A stretch of 64,000 nt of DNA, from positions 1 to 64,000 of the forward strand of contig JAHHHT010000025.1 of assembly GCA_019359235.1 (NCBI GenBank). The letters run 5' to 3'. Origin of the DNA: Oscillatoria princeps RMCB-10. Its GTDB lineage: Bacteria > Cyanobacteriota > Cyanobacteriia > Cyanobacteriales > Oscillatoriaceae. A program made the position numbers and the translations under genes. The notes under the pieces were generated by a model. It worked only from the letters and a program-made list of their open reading frames with translations. It searched no databases and was not told the DNA's origin. Positions 16,734 through 24,807 of this stretch are shown piece after piece; position 1 is the first letter of the stretch; every line of letters begins with the position of its first letter.

Positions 16734-18481
16734 GTCCTGTCTCTCGACTCAATATAAATCAGAGGGATGCCATAATCAAGACGCGCTGTAAAATTATCCC
16801 CCATTTGCCACTGCAACCCCAAGCCCACACTCAGCAGAGTGTTGGGATCTGGATCGGGGGTGGCTTTCAGGTTCGTGCCGTAGCCAAAATCAACAAAGGG
16901 AACGGCGTGCAAAACACCATTAACCTCTGGCGCTCGCAGCACCGGCAGCTGCACTTCTGCCGAAACAAAAGCGCCCAAATCCGTCAGGAGAGCGTCTTGT
17001 CGGTATCCCCGCACGCTGCGCAAACCTCCCGAACCAAATTGCTCTAAAGGCACCAGGGTTTCGGTTGCCAGCTGTATGTCGGAACGGAGCAGCAGCAACG
17101 TGTCCGGAGCGAGAAGGCGCACGTACTGCGCTTGTCCCCGCCACGACAAAAACCGGCTGTCGGGAGGGCTATCATTTACAGTAGCATCAAAAGCGCCAAT
17201 TCCCACACTAAATTGCGAGCGAAGGGCAAAAACTTGCTGCCGGCTGCGCTGCGTGTAGTCCTGAAAAAACCGCAGGGCTGATATGCGAGTGCGTCCATCC
17301 TCACCGGCACCGGCAGACAGGGGAAATCCCTCCCCCAGCAGTTCAGTCTCACTTTCCTGGCGAGAAGCGGTTAAACCCAGGGCTAGCTCTCGGGTGGGGG
17401 TTTGGATTAGGGGTTGGCGAAAGCTGAGCTCGTAGTAGCGGGAGTTGCCGGTGATATCCAGCCGGTCGAAAGGCGGCTCAATCACATTGGTTTCAGTCAA
17501 ACCTGCCGACAGGGTAACAGTGCCATTGCGGGGGTTGACCGGCACTGTGTAGCGGGCGTCGTAGGCGTTACTGCCATCCGTATTCGTGTATTCTAAACTC
17601 AGGCTATCTCCCAACCCCAATAAATTCCCCTCGCTAATGCGAATTCCGCGCCGGAAGCTCCCCACACTGGGGGCGCGACCGTTATCCGCAAACAATTCTA
17701 CATTAAAAGAGTCCGCCTCTTTTACTCTCACTTCTAGCAAACTCAATTCGGGGCGCGACCCAGCGGACAGTTCAGCTGAAATGTTGGCAATTAAGGGGTC
17801 TAGTTGCAAAAGTTGCAGCGCTTCTAGCAGCCGAAATTGATTCAGGGGTTTTTGGGTGGCGACTTCCAGCCGGCTGCGGACATAATTGGGGTTGAGCCGC
17901 CTGGTTCCTGTGACCTTAATCTCTGCTAATCCCCCTTCGACAATCTGGATTTTAACCACCGCTCCCTCTGGGTTCAGGGTTTGGTCAGCAGGAATCACCG
18001 CACCGGAATTAATATACCCCGCATCAGTATATAATTTAGTAACAGCAGCTTCCGCTCGCAGCAGTTCCGCAAAAGTGATAGGCTTTCCCGTGAGGGGTTT
18101 GAGCAGCTCGCCCAACTCTTCGGCGCTGAATGCCGTATTTCCCTCGAACTCAAACCGCTCAACCGTGATAGTTCCAGGAATATCCGGGCGGGTTTCTGGC
18201 GCTGCTGGCGCTGGCGTCACCGGCAAGAGCGGTTCTGACTGGGGTGATGGTACAGCAGGTGCCGGTAACTCCGGCTCCCTCGGCGGAATCGGATTGGGAA
18301 ATTGAGACACCAGCTTTGGCTGGCGCATTTCCCCTTTTGCTGACAGGGGATTGTCTGTTGATTCTAAATTACCGACAGAAATTTCTGCCGGCTCAGCTCC
18401 GACTTGACAAGCACTCCCCACAACCGTTAAGACGACCGGCACCACCAGCCAGCGGCGCAGACCCATTTGACAGATCGCCAA
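16685..18481 (-). CDS. TpsB / ShlB-FhaC-HecB family outer-membrane transporter
   Basis: The protein has 598 residues from a TTG at 18481, chosen because a perfect AAAGGAG lies 5 nt upstream. An ATG five codons later (18466) has no such site and would still leave the signal peptide. Seen: a signal segment (RRWLVVPVVLTVVGSACQ), a Pro-rich linker, POTRA domains (ITVERFEFEGNTAFSAEEL; VEGGLAEIKVTGTRRL) and a C-terminal 16-strand-type barrel ending in the classic terminal Phe (NYNPF). Known: TpsB proteins secrete their TpsA partner across the outer membrane. The gene heads a minus-strand unit with tpsA and a CHAT-TPR gene. Confidence 0.9.
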   Translation of the reverse strand: MAICQMGLRRWLVVPVVLTVVGSACQVGAEPAEISVGNLESTDNPLSAKGEMRQPKLVSQFPNPIPPREPELPAPAVPSPQSEPLLPVTPAPAAPETRPDIPGTITVERFEFEGNTAFSAEELGELLKPLTGKPITFAELLRAEAAVTKLYTDAGYINSGAVIPADQTLNPEGAVVKIQIVEGGLAEIKVTGTRRLNPNYVRSRLEVATQKPLNQFRLLEALQLLQLDPLIANISAELSAGSRPELSLLEVRVKEADSFNVELFADNGRAPSVGSFRRGIRISEGNLLGLGDSLSLEYTNTDGSNAYDARYTVPVNPRNGTVTLSAGLTETNVIEPPFDRLDITGNSRYYELSFRQPLIQTPTRELALGLTASRQESETELLGEGFPLSAGAGEDGRTRISALRFFQDYTQRSRQQVFALRSQFSVGIGAFDATVNDSPPDSRFLSWRGQAQYVRLLAPDTLLLLRSDIQLATETLVPLEQFGSGGLRSVRGYRQDALLTDLGAFVSAEVQLPVLRAPEVNGVLHAVPFVDFGYGTNLKATPDPDPNTLLSVGLGLQWQMGDNFTARLDYGIPLIYIESRDRTWQEKGFYFSINYNPF

Positions 18482-18486
18482 TGTTT

Positions 18487-18493
18487 CTCCTTT
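18487..18493 (-). promoter_or_regulatory. Ribosome binding site deciding the TTG start of tpsB
   Basis: On the minus strand AAAGGAG is followed by AAACA and then TTG (18481). The spacing is ideal for the TTG and too long (about 20 nt) for the downstream ATG. Confidence 0.7.
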
Positions 18494-18675
18494 GCCTGCG
18501 TTCCGATTTGAATGGGAACTGCGGGATTTGGCTGTTTATTATAGCACCCCATCCCTAACTGTCAATACCGGCACGGCGACATTCTTGTGTGCCCTACTCT
18601 CAGCGCGTAACGCTACAATTGCGGGCTGAGTGAGGTACTGAGAAACCCGGTTTCGTAGGGGCGGGCCCCCGTGCC

Positions 18676-18851
18676 ATTAGTGTCAACTTAAGCTGTGTCC
18701 CGTAGTCTCTGGGCGGTTGAAACCGCAGCTATACAGACAAAACCCGCCTGCGCGGGTTTTAAGATTCTAGCTCTTCTCTTAAGTCCGCGTAGGCGGACTT
18801 GGTTTGTGCAGCCGCGATTTCCAATCGCCTGGAGCTTAAGTTGACACCGAT
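18676..18851. mobile_element. 176-bp MITE with inverted termini and a 12-bp target duplication
   Basis: GTGTCAACTTAAGCT (18680-18694) and its perfect complement AGCTTAAGTTGACAC (18833-18847) form the ends; the match extends outward to 17/19. The flanks carry an identical 12-bp direct repeat, GGCCCCCGTGCC, at 18664-18675 and 18852-18863, as expected for a target-site duplication. The element carries two internal hairpins (AACCCGCCTGCGCGGGTTT about 18743-18761; AAGTCCGCGTAGGCGGACTT 18781-18800) and no gene. It sits in the 446-bp gap between tpsB and the P-type ATPase, interrupting another repeat (GGGGCGGGC...GCCCGCCC). The family of the mobilising transposase is unknown. Confidence 0.75.
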
Positions 18852-18927
18852 GGCCCCCGTGCCCGCCCTCTTCCGGGTTTCAGGCACGCACTTCATCCAA
18901 CTGAAAACCGCTATAATCAACCCGCCC

Positions 18928-21267
18928 CTACTGCGCCTGAGCCGGCGCTTTCTCCCAGTGATGGGACGCCAGCGGGCGCAAACCGTTTAAGCCCGCAGCT
19001 ATCGCAGAGCCGTTGTGCACCGCCGTCGCCACCAGCGGGTGCAGCCCCACTGTGGAAGCCAGCCCCAAACCGGCCAAATTGGGAGCCACCGCCAGAACCG
19101 TATTCTGCTGAACCACACGCACGGTTTGCTTGGCAATGGCAATCGCCTCCAGCAAACCGCTCAAATCATTATTCATCAGCACCACATCCGCCGTCTCTCG
19201 CGCCACCTCGGAACCGTTGCCAAAAGAGATGGAAACATCCGCATACGCCAGCGCTACGGAATCATTCAATCCGTCGCCGGTGAACGCCACTGTTTTGCCG
19301 GCATCCCGCAGCTTCCGGACAATCTCTGCCTTTTGCTCGGGAAACGCTTCGGCGCAAACCGCTTCCAGGGGAATGCCAAGCTCATTGGCTACAGCGAAAG
19401 CTTTTTTCTGGCAGTCTCCAGTCAGCAGGTGAATTTCCACGCCCCACTCGGCTAGCAGTTTTTCGATAACCGACCGGCTTTCTTTTCGCACGGGATCTGT
19501 GTGCTGCAGCACGCCTTGGAATTCGCCGTTGCAGGCGACAAAAATCAGGGAAGAACTTGCCGAAATCGGACATTCCGGGTTAAAATCGCATTCCCCTAAC
19601 GCGCAAGGGTGCCGGTCATAAAAACATTCCAGGCTAATCCCTTCCTTCTCCAAGAAACGAGCGCTTCCCACCAAAACCGTCTCTCCGTCAATAACCGCCC
19701 GCACGCCCATCCCCACTTCATAGTTCCACTCGCCGCGCGGTAAAATGCGCGCGCCCCGCTCTTCGGCGCAGCGCATCACCGCCAAAGCGACTGGGTGAGT
19801 CAGGCGCTGCTCCGCTGCAGCGGCTAGTTCCAGCAACCGCGCCTCCGACATCCTCCCGGTTACGGTTTCCACAGCAACAACCGCTATATCCCCCTCAGTG
19901 AGAGTGCCGGTTTTGTCAAAGACAATTGTATCAACTTTCGCCAGCAGTTCCAGGGCTCGCCCGCTGCGAATAAGAATGCCGTGTCGCGTGGCGTGGGTGA
20001 GCGCCGCCAAGTAAGTTGTTGGCATGGAAACCCGCATGCCGGTGACAAAATCGAGAGTGAGAATAGAAGCTGCTCTCGCTGGGCTGCCGGTTGCCGCCCA
20101 GACGCCCCCCGCAAGCAGCAAAGCCGGCACAATCGCTTTGTCTGCTATTTTTGCGGCGTAATTCTCCATGCGGGTGTCGTAAACTGGAGCCGACTCTACC
20201 AGTTTAATACTCGCACCGGCACGGGTGTCGGCTCCCACTCGCTCTGCTTTGATATAAATTTCCCCTTCGCGCACGAGCGTGGAAGCGTAAACAATTTGTC
20301 CCGCCTCTCGCACCACCGGCACTGACTCGCCGGTAAGTTTCTGCTGATCTATCAGCGCTTTCCCCCGCAGCACCTCGCCATCAACAGGAATCTGTTCCCC
20401 CGGATAAACAATAACCATATCCCCAACTTTCACCTCCCCCACCGGCACTTGCTGCTTTTGCCCGTCGCGCTCAACCCAAGCGAAGTGCGCCAGAGCGTCG
20501 AGCAAATCTAGCGCTTGCAGGCGAGACGATCGCGCTGTGCGCTCGCGAATCATATCCCCAATTTCGTGCAAAGTCATCACCAGTGCCGGTGTCAGCAAGT
20601 TCCCCTGAACAGAAGTCAGGGTAATCGCCATCAAATCCATGCAATCTATATTAAACCGGCGTTCCTTGCGGAGGCTTTCAAACGCTCGTTTTGCCACCGG
20701 CAAACCCGCCGCTGCGACCGTTGCGCCAATCGCAATTCCCGGCACCGGCAGCCCCAATGGCCCACCGATAACCGCGAGCGCGGTGGCGAGCGCCGGAAGC
20801 TTCAAACCCGACCACTCACTTTCAGAGTCCGTCAAGAAACCGCCGGTGAAATTGAAGAAACCGGGTTTCTTTAAGAAACCCGGTTTCTCGCTTTTTGTGA
20901 ATAAACCCGGTTTCTCGGTTTCCGAAAGAGCGCAAGACGCGATTTGGCGCTCTGCAAGATTCTCTCCACCGGCATCTTGAATCAGCCTCACCAGATGCGC
21001 GTGCATTTGGGCATCCTTTACCAGTTTTGTTTCATAGTTGACCGTAATAGACGCCGCCGCACTGCTGGCGCGAACCCCGGTGACTCTGGCGTCAGACTCT
21101 ATCAACCTTTGCAAGCGCTGAGCGTACTGCGGATCGCAGCCCAGTCGCGGCACCCGAAATCGCACCCGTCCGGGGATTGCATGAACCAAGCTGCAGGCGA
21201 CTGTTGGCGGCGCGGCTCGGTTTTCTTCGCCTTCGGGCGTTTGCGCCTTTACCAATAAACTTACCAT
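18928..21267 (-). CDS. P1B-like heavy-metal-type P-type ATPase lacking the CPx motif
   Basis: The protein has 779 residues, with the ATG at 21267. Seen: an HMA-like N-terminal fold without CxxC (PGRVRFRVP, about 30-80), then membrane segments. The actuator loop has TGESVPV, phosphorylation motif DKTGTLTEGD, N-domain HP motif (THPVALAV) and GDGLND. The membrane motif normally CPC/SPC before the phosphorylation site is replaced by DFVTGMRVSMPTTYL, so the metal site is atypical. A Cys-rich stretch (HPCALGECDFNPEC) lies in the N-domain. Residues 118-138 (EKPG..., KKPGFF) are encoded by a repeat palindrome. Downstream of feoA/feoB on the same strand; a role in iron or other divalent-metal transport or homeostasis is inferred. 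Substrate unknown. Confidence 0.85.
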   Translation of the reverse strand: MVSLLVKAQTPEGEENRAAPPTVACSLVHAIPGRVRFRVPRLGCDPQYAQRLQRLIESDARVTGVRASSAAASITVNYETKLVKDAQMHAHLVRLIQDAGGENLAERQIASCALSETEKPGLFTKSEKPGFLKKPGFFNFTGGFLTDSESEWSGLKLPALATALAVIGGPLGLPVPGIAIGATVAAAGLPVAKRAFESLRKERRFNIDCMDLMAITLTSVQGNLLTPALVMTLHEIGDMIRERTARSSRLQALDLLDALAHFAWVERDGQKQQVPVGEVKVGDMVIVYPGEQIPVDGEVLRGKALIDQQKLTGESVPVVREAGQIVYASTLVREGEIYIKAERVGADTRAGASIKLVESAPVYDTRMENYAAKIADKAIVPALLLAGGVWAATGSPARAASILTLDFVTGMRVSMPTTYLAALTHATRHGILIRSGRALELLAKVDTIVFDKTGTLTEGDIAVVAVETVTGRMSEARLLELAAAAEQRLTHPVALAVMRCAEERGARILPRGEWNYEVGMGVRAVIDGETVLVGSARFLEKEGISLECFYDRHPCALGECDFNPECPISASSSLIFVACNGEFQGVLQHTDPVRKESRSVIEKLLAEWGVEIHLLTGDCQKKAFAVANELGIPLEAVCAEAFPEQKAEIVRKLRDAGKTVAFTGDGLNDSVALAYADVSISFGNGSEVARETADVVLMNNDLSGLLEAIAIAKQTVRVVQQNTVLAVAPNLAGLGLASTVGLHPLVATAVHNGSAIAAGLNGLRPLASHHWEKAPAQAQ
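20856..20915. repeat. GAAACCGGGTTTCT palindromes inside the P-type ATPase gene
   Basis: AGAAACCGGGTTTCT and AGAAACCCGGTTTCT flank a short spacer (20856-20888), followed by a third half-unit, AAACCCGGTTTCT (20903-20915). The segment is in frame and adds about 20 residues rich in KPGF between the N-terminal HMA-like domain and the first membrane helices. Confidence 0.85.
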
Positions 21268-21459
21268 GATTCTTCCCCTGATTTTTTCCAGGATGAACCT
21301 TGCCGGCTTTACTGGGTAGTGTGTGAGAGGTGGTGATTTTACGAACCGCAGAGGACGCAGAGAACGCAGAGGGAGGACAAGAAGAGAGTTCCACCGGCTA
21401 CCTGACCCACAGAACTCTCTGTTCTTAGTTTACCTTGGCGCTCTTGGCGTCTTGGCGGT

Positions 21460-21681
21460 TTATTTCATTTTCACATAAATGCTCTGCGCGATTTCCCGGT
21501 CAATAGCAGCCCGGGTTCTTCCCACTTTGATGATATAAGAAGGGAACCGCTGTTCTAAGGTAATGGGAATTCCCGGTATCACGCCCATTGCCATCAATTT
21601 CCGGATGATGGCTTCATCCTTTGTCCGCAAGTCAGCGACTGTCCCGCTCTCTCCAGTTTTCACCGCACTTAGGGCAATCAT
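21460..21681 (-). CDS. feoA: FeoA, ferrous-iron transport accessory protein
   Basis: The protein has 73 residues. Seen: an SH3-like FeoA domain with ALSAVKTGESGTVADL, IIRKLMAMGVIPG and a terminal AIDREIAQSIYVKM. Length and motifs are typical. Its start abuts the stop of the FeoB membrane half (21682) with no gap, so translation is probably coupled. Known: FeoA is a small cytosolic protein needed for FeoB-mediated Fe(II) uptake. Downstream, about 190 bp of GCAGAGG-type repeat separate it from the P-type ATPase. Confidence 0.95.
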   Translation of the reverse strand: MIALSAVKTGESGTVADLRTKDEAIIRKLMAMGVIPGIPITLEQRFPSYIIKVGRTRAAIDREIAQSIYVKMK

Positions 21682-23151
21682 TTAGAAACTCACTCCCGAT
21701 ACTGTCAGCAGGACATTCATCACGTATCCCATCAAGAAAGCGAAAGGAAATATAAAGGCAATCATGGCCCAACTGATTTTAGGGCCCCGCTCTTTGAGCA
21801 TCATTTGGAATTGGGCGATGCAGGGCAAGAACAGGGTGAGGACGACTGCGGCAACGACCAGTTGGTTGCCGGTAAAAAGCCCTTGCTGCTGCATGTCGAA
21901 CAGTCCAGCTGCGCCGTAGTCCCGTCTGAAGAAGCCGTACAAGAATATGGGGGCGGCTTCTTTGGGCAGTCCCAGACCCAAGGCTACCGGTTCAAGGGCT
22001 CTGACAATTATATCAAACAAGCCGGTGAGCCGCCCGATCCAAATAAAAATAGACGCCCAGATGAACAGGGGGAGGATTTCGATGAAATACCACTTCATCC
22101 TCACCCAGGTTTTAATGAGAATATTTTTCAGCTTGGGAAACCGCAAGGGCGGGATTTCCATGTAGAAGCCGGCTTGTTTTCCGGGAAGCAGCTGGGCGGT
22201 TAAATAGCCAACCGTCAGGAAAATCGCGGTGATAAAGCCGCCCCAAATCATAAGTGCGGCGGGCTTTTGCGCCAGAAGTCCCAGGATAACGCCCCACTGG
22301 GCGGCGCAGGGAACGGCGAGGGACAGGAGAAAGGTGGCGATAATCCGCTCTCGTTTGGTTTCCAGGGTGCGGGTGACCATTGTGGCCATTGTGTCGCACC
22401 CCAGTCCCAGCACCATTGGGATGACGGCGCGCCCGGAAAGACCGATGGATTTGAACAGCCGGTCGAGCATCAGGGACAGTCTGGGCAGGTAGCCGCTATC
22501 TTCTAAGAAGGAGAACATCAAAAAGAAGGTGGCGACAACCGGCAGCACGATGGCGGTGGCGTAGCGAATCCCCAGGGTGATGATGCCGTACTCGTTGGCA
22601 ATTAAGTCCTGAACCGGCTCCCAGGGGAAAATTTGGGCGGTCAGGGTGTTGACGGCTGGGTTGATGTTTTCTTCAAAGAAGGTTTCAATCAAATCCACCA
22701 CCGTGCCTGCACCGAACTCGCCGACAAATTTATAGACTCCGTAATAGAGGATGGCGACCAAAAGGGGGAAGCCTGTTACCGGATTGACCGTGAGCTGGTG
22801 CAGCTTTTCGGTGAAGGGCTTTTTCTCTTCCGCCGGCTCGCTGAGGGCGTTTTGTTCGAGCTTCCAAGCGAGTTGCTGGCGGGCGCTGGCGATAGCAGCG
22901 CTCAGGGGTTCCGCCAGTTGGTTTTGAGCGCCGGCGATCGCGGCTTCAATTTCCTTAAATTGGGGTTCGTGCTGCTGCGCTTCTTCCCAAAAAGCCTGGT
23001 CTTTTTGCAGCAGCAGCAAGGCGACGCTGCGCTTGGACAGGGTATAATTTTTGGAGAGGGACAATTCGTAATCTCCGGACAGTACCGCCTCTATTTTGGC
23101 GAGCGCTTCCTCAATGGGAGCCGGATAAGCAATCTGACTTGACATACTCAC
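21682..23151 (-). CDS. feoB: FeoB membrane (permease) half, split from its GTPase
   Basis: The protein has 489 residues. Seen: an N-terminal helical GDI-like region (KRSVALLLLQKD), then two Gate modules and multiple membrane helices, including the conserved FeoB motif GFFRRDYGAAGLF. The G domain is absent and is encoded by the preceding gene, which overlaps this one by 41 bp (23111-23151) in another frame. Together the two equal a full FeoB. The chosen ATG (MSMSSQIAYP) lies within the 3' end of the GTPase gene. Known: FeoB is the inner-membrane Fe(II) transporter. A genuine two-gene split is favoured because both products have clean domain boundaries, a start and a stop. Confidence 0.9.
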   Translation of the reverse strand: MSMSSQIAYPAPIEEALAKIEAVLSGDYELSLSKNYTLSKRSVALLLLQKDQAFWEEAQQHEPQFKEIEAAIAGAQNQLAEPLSAAIASARQQLAWKLEQNALSEPAEEKKPFTEKLHQLTVNPVTGFPLLVAILYYGVYKFVGEFGAGTVVDLIETFFEENINPAVNTLTAQIFPWEPVQDLIANEYGIITLGIRYATAIVLPVVATFFLMFSFLEDSGYLPRLSLMLDRLFKSIGLSGRAVIPMVLGLGCDTMATMVTRTLETKRERIIATFLLSLAVPCAAQWGVILGLLAQKPAALMIWGGFITAIFLTVGYLTAQLLPGKQAGFYMEIPPLRFPKLKNILIKTWVRMKWYFIEILPLFIWASIFIWIGRLTGLFDIIVRALEPVALGLGLPKEAAPIFLYGFFRRDYGAAGLFDMQQQGLFTGNQLVVAAVVLTLFLPCIAQFQMMLKERGPKISWAMIAFIFPFAFLMGYVMNVLLTVSGVSF

Positions 23152-23737
23152 ACACCCTTTCTTTTAATTCCTTAACGCCCCAATTCAGCGCCGCTGCCAG
23201 TGTCACCACCGGCACGCCCAGCTCTTTTTCCAGGTGTTCCCGGTGAATTTGGATGCCCAGCTGTTCGGCTTCGTCGATCATGTTGACGGCTAGAAGCACC
23301 GGCAAACCCGCTTCAATCAGCTGAAATGTGAGGGGCAGCATCCGCCCCAGATTTTTGGCATCTAGGACGTGAATGACCAAATCAACGGGTTCAGCGAGCA
23401 GCAAGTCTCTGGCTACTTTTTCTTCTTCGGTAATGGGTAGCAGGGAATACATTCCTGGGGTGTCCATTACGGCAAAAAGGCGGTCGCCGAGCCGCGCCTG
23501 TCCCCGCGAGACTTCCACCGTTGTCCCCGGATAGTTGGAAACCGTCACATAAGTGCCGGTCAAGGCGTTAAACAGCACGCTTTTTCCCACGTTGGGCGTC
23601 CCGACTAAAGCAATCTGGGGAATCTTTTCCGGTTTGGTCGCCGGTGGTTTCCGATCTTTCCTAAACCATTTCAAGATGCCGCCTTGTTTTGTGCCGGTGC
23701 GGCTCTGGCAGCGGTTGGCGCATTTGTGACATTCCAT
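23111..23737 (-). CDS. feoB: FeoB small-GTPase half with N-terminal Cys cluster
   Basis: The protein has 208 residues. The ATG at 23737 is preceded by GGAG at 8 nt. Seen: G1 GTPNVGKS (46-53), G2 Thr in YPGTTVE, G3 DTPG (92-95), G4 NMID and a G5-like AAALNWG. This is a complete FeoB-type G protein. The N-terminus carries Cys3, Cys6 and Cys10 (CX2CX3C), not part of canonical FeoB, which could bind metal. First gene of the minus-strand run feoB(G)-feoB(TM)-feoA-P-type ATPase. Likely iron-controlled, although no convincing Fur box was proven upstream. Confidence 0.92.
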   Translation of the reverse strand: MECHKCANRCQSRTGTKQGGILKWFRKDRKPPATKPEKIPQIALVGTPNVGKSVLFNALTGTYVTVSNYPGTTVEVSRGQARLGDRLFAVMDTPGMYSLLPITEEEKVARDLLLAEPVDLVIHVLDAKNLGRMLPLTFQLIEAGLPVLLAVNMIDEAEQLGIQIHREHLEKELGVPVVTLAAALNWGVKELKERVCEYVKSDCLSGSH

Positions 23738-24082
23738 ACCATTTCTCCGGTCTTGAGTGCGAGCGGGCCATTAAAACAAGATTTTGGTTGTCCAACCCTC
23801 TTTCATCTAAACGGCTATTTTTGACAGTAGCACGTCTGAGCTTATTGAAAAATATTCTTAACAATCCTTAAATTTTCTCTGGCGGGCCACTAACGGGACT
23901 TGGGGGATGGGGGGATGGGGGAGAGAAAGGAATTGCGGTTCGGGCGGTAGGAATTAACCGGACTTAATCTCAAAAAGCGGCACTTTCGCCCGCTCAGGCG
24001 GTAAACTAGCCCCTAGCCCGTAGCTTCTAGATCAGTTAAGCGATATCTCACTCAGTCGTCAGATAGGGGGACAGTTGGTGAA
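23738..24082. other. Divergent intergenic region upstream of feoB and the response regulator
   Basis: The 345-bp gap contains an AT-rich block (23838-23880, TTATTGAAAAATATTCTTAACAATCC within it) that is the best place for the feo promoter and any Fur operator. A GGGGGATGGGGG run lies at about 23902-23926. No gene is seen. Confidence 0.5.
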
Positions 24083-24790
24083 ATGGAGATTTTGATAGTT
24101 GAGGACGAACCGGAAATCGCGCGGCTGATCCAGCACGCACTGGAAGCGGAAGGGTTTCGGTGCCGGTGCTGCCGAGATGGGCTGAGTGCGCTGCAGGTGT
24201 TTCGGGAACAGCCACCGGACTTAATCGTGCTGGATTTGATGCTCCCCGGTTTGGACGGGCTGGAAGTGTGCGCCCGCATCCGCCAAAAACCGGGCCAGAA
24301 AGACCCGTATATTCTGATGCTGACGGCGAAGGGCGAGGAAATTGACCGGGTTATTGGCTTGTCCACCGGCGCTGACGACTATATGGTCAAACCCTTTAGC
24401 CCCAGGGAACTGGTGGCTCGGGTGCGAGCGCTGTTGCGGCGCAGCTTGCGCCAAGGCGGGCAGCAGCCGCTTTACCGCACGCCACATTTCACAGTAGATA
24501 TAGACCAGCACACCGCCAGCCGCCACCTGAGCGCCGGTGAGTCAGAAACGCTCGACTTGACGGCATTGGAATTTAATCTTTTGGCGACATTTGTCAGCCA
24601 TCCGGGGCGCGTTTGGAGTCGAGCGCAGCTGATTGACAAACTGTGGGGGGATGACTTTTTTGGGGATGAGCGAGTGGTTGACACTCATGTTGCCCGGCTG
24701 CGGAAAAAAGTTGAGCCCGATCCGGGGAATCCCACTTTTATTAAGACGGCGATCGGTATTGGATACAAATTTGAAGATGCAGCGGGATAG
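24083..24790 (+). CDS. OmpR-family response regulator
   Basis: The protein has 235 residues. Seen: a receiver domain with acidic pair Glu7-Asp8-Glu9, phospho-acceptor Asp51 (VLDLMLPGLDG), LTAKG and MVKPFSP. A winged-helix DNA-binding domain (about 130-230) follows, with DLTALEFNLL and RVVDTHVARLRKKVEPDP...FIKTAIGIGYKF. Known: this class binds direct repeats upstream of its targets after phosphorylation. The histidine kinase starts 17 bp downstream, so they form a two-component operon. The signal is unknown; adjacency to the iron cluster, which is divergent, makes metal stress a reasonable guess only. Confidence 0.93.
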   Translation: MEILIVEDEPEIARLIQHALEAEGFRCRCCRDGLSALQVFREQPPDLIVLDLMLPGLDGLEVCARIRQKPGQKDPYILMLTAKGEEIDRVIGLSTGADDYMVKPFSPRELVARVRALLRRSLRQGGQQPLYRTPHFTVDIDQHTASRHLSAGESETLDLTALEFNLLATFVSHPGRVWSRAQLIDKLWGDDFFGDERVVDTHVARLRKKVEPDPGNPTFIKTAIGIGYKFEDAAG

Positions 24791-24807
24791 CCCCACGCCC
24801 AATTAAT

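Noticed and set aside
23111-23151. Sequencing frameshift splitting feoB
   Set aside because: Not excluded, but the GTPase half has its own stop and the membrane half its own ATG with domain boundaries at the natural junction, so two genes is the simpler reading.
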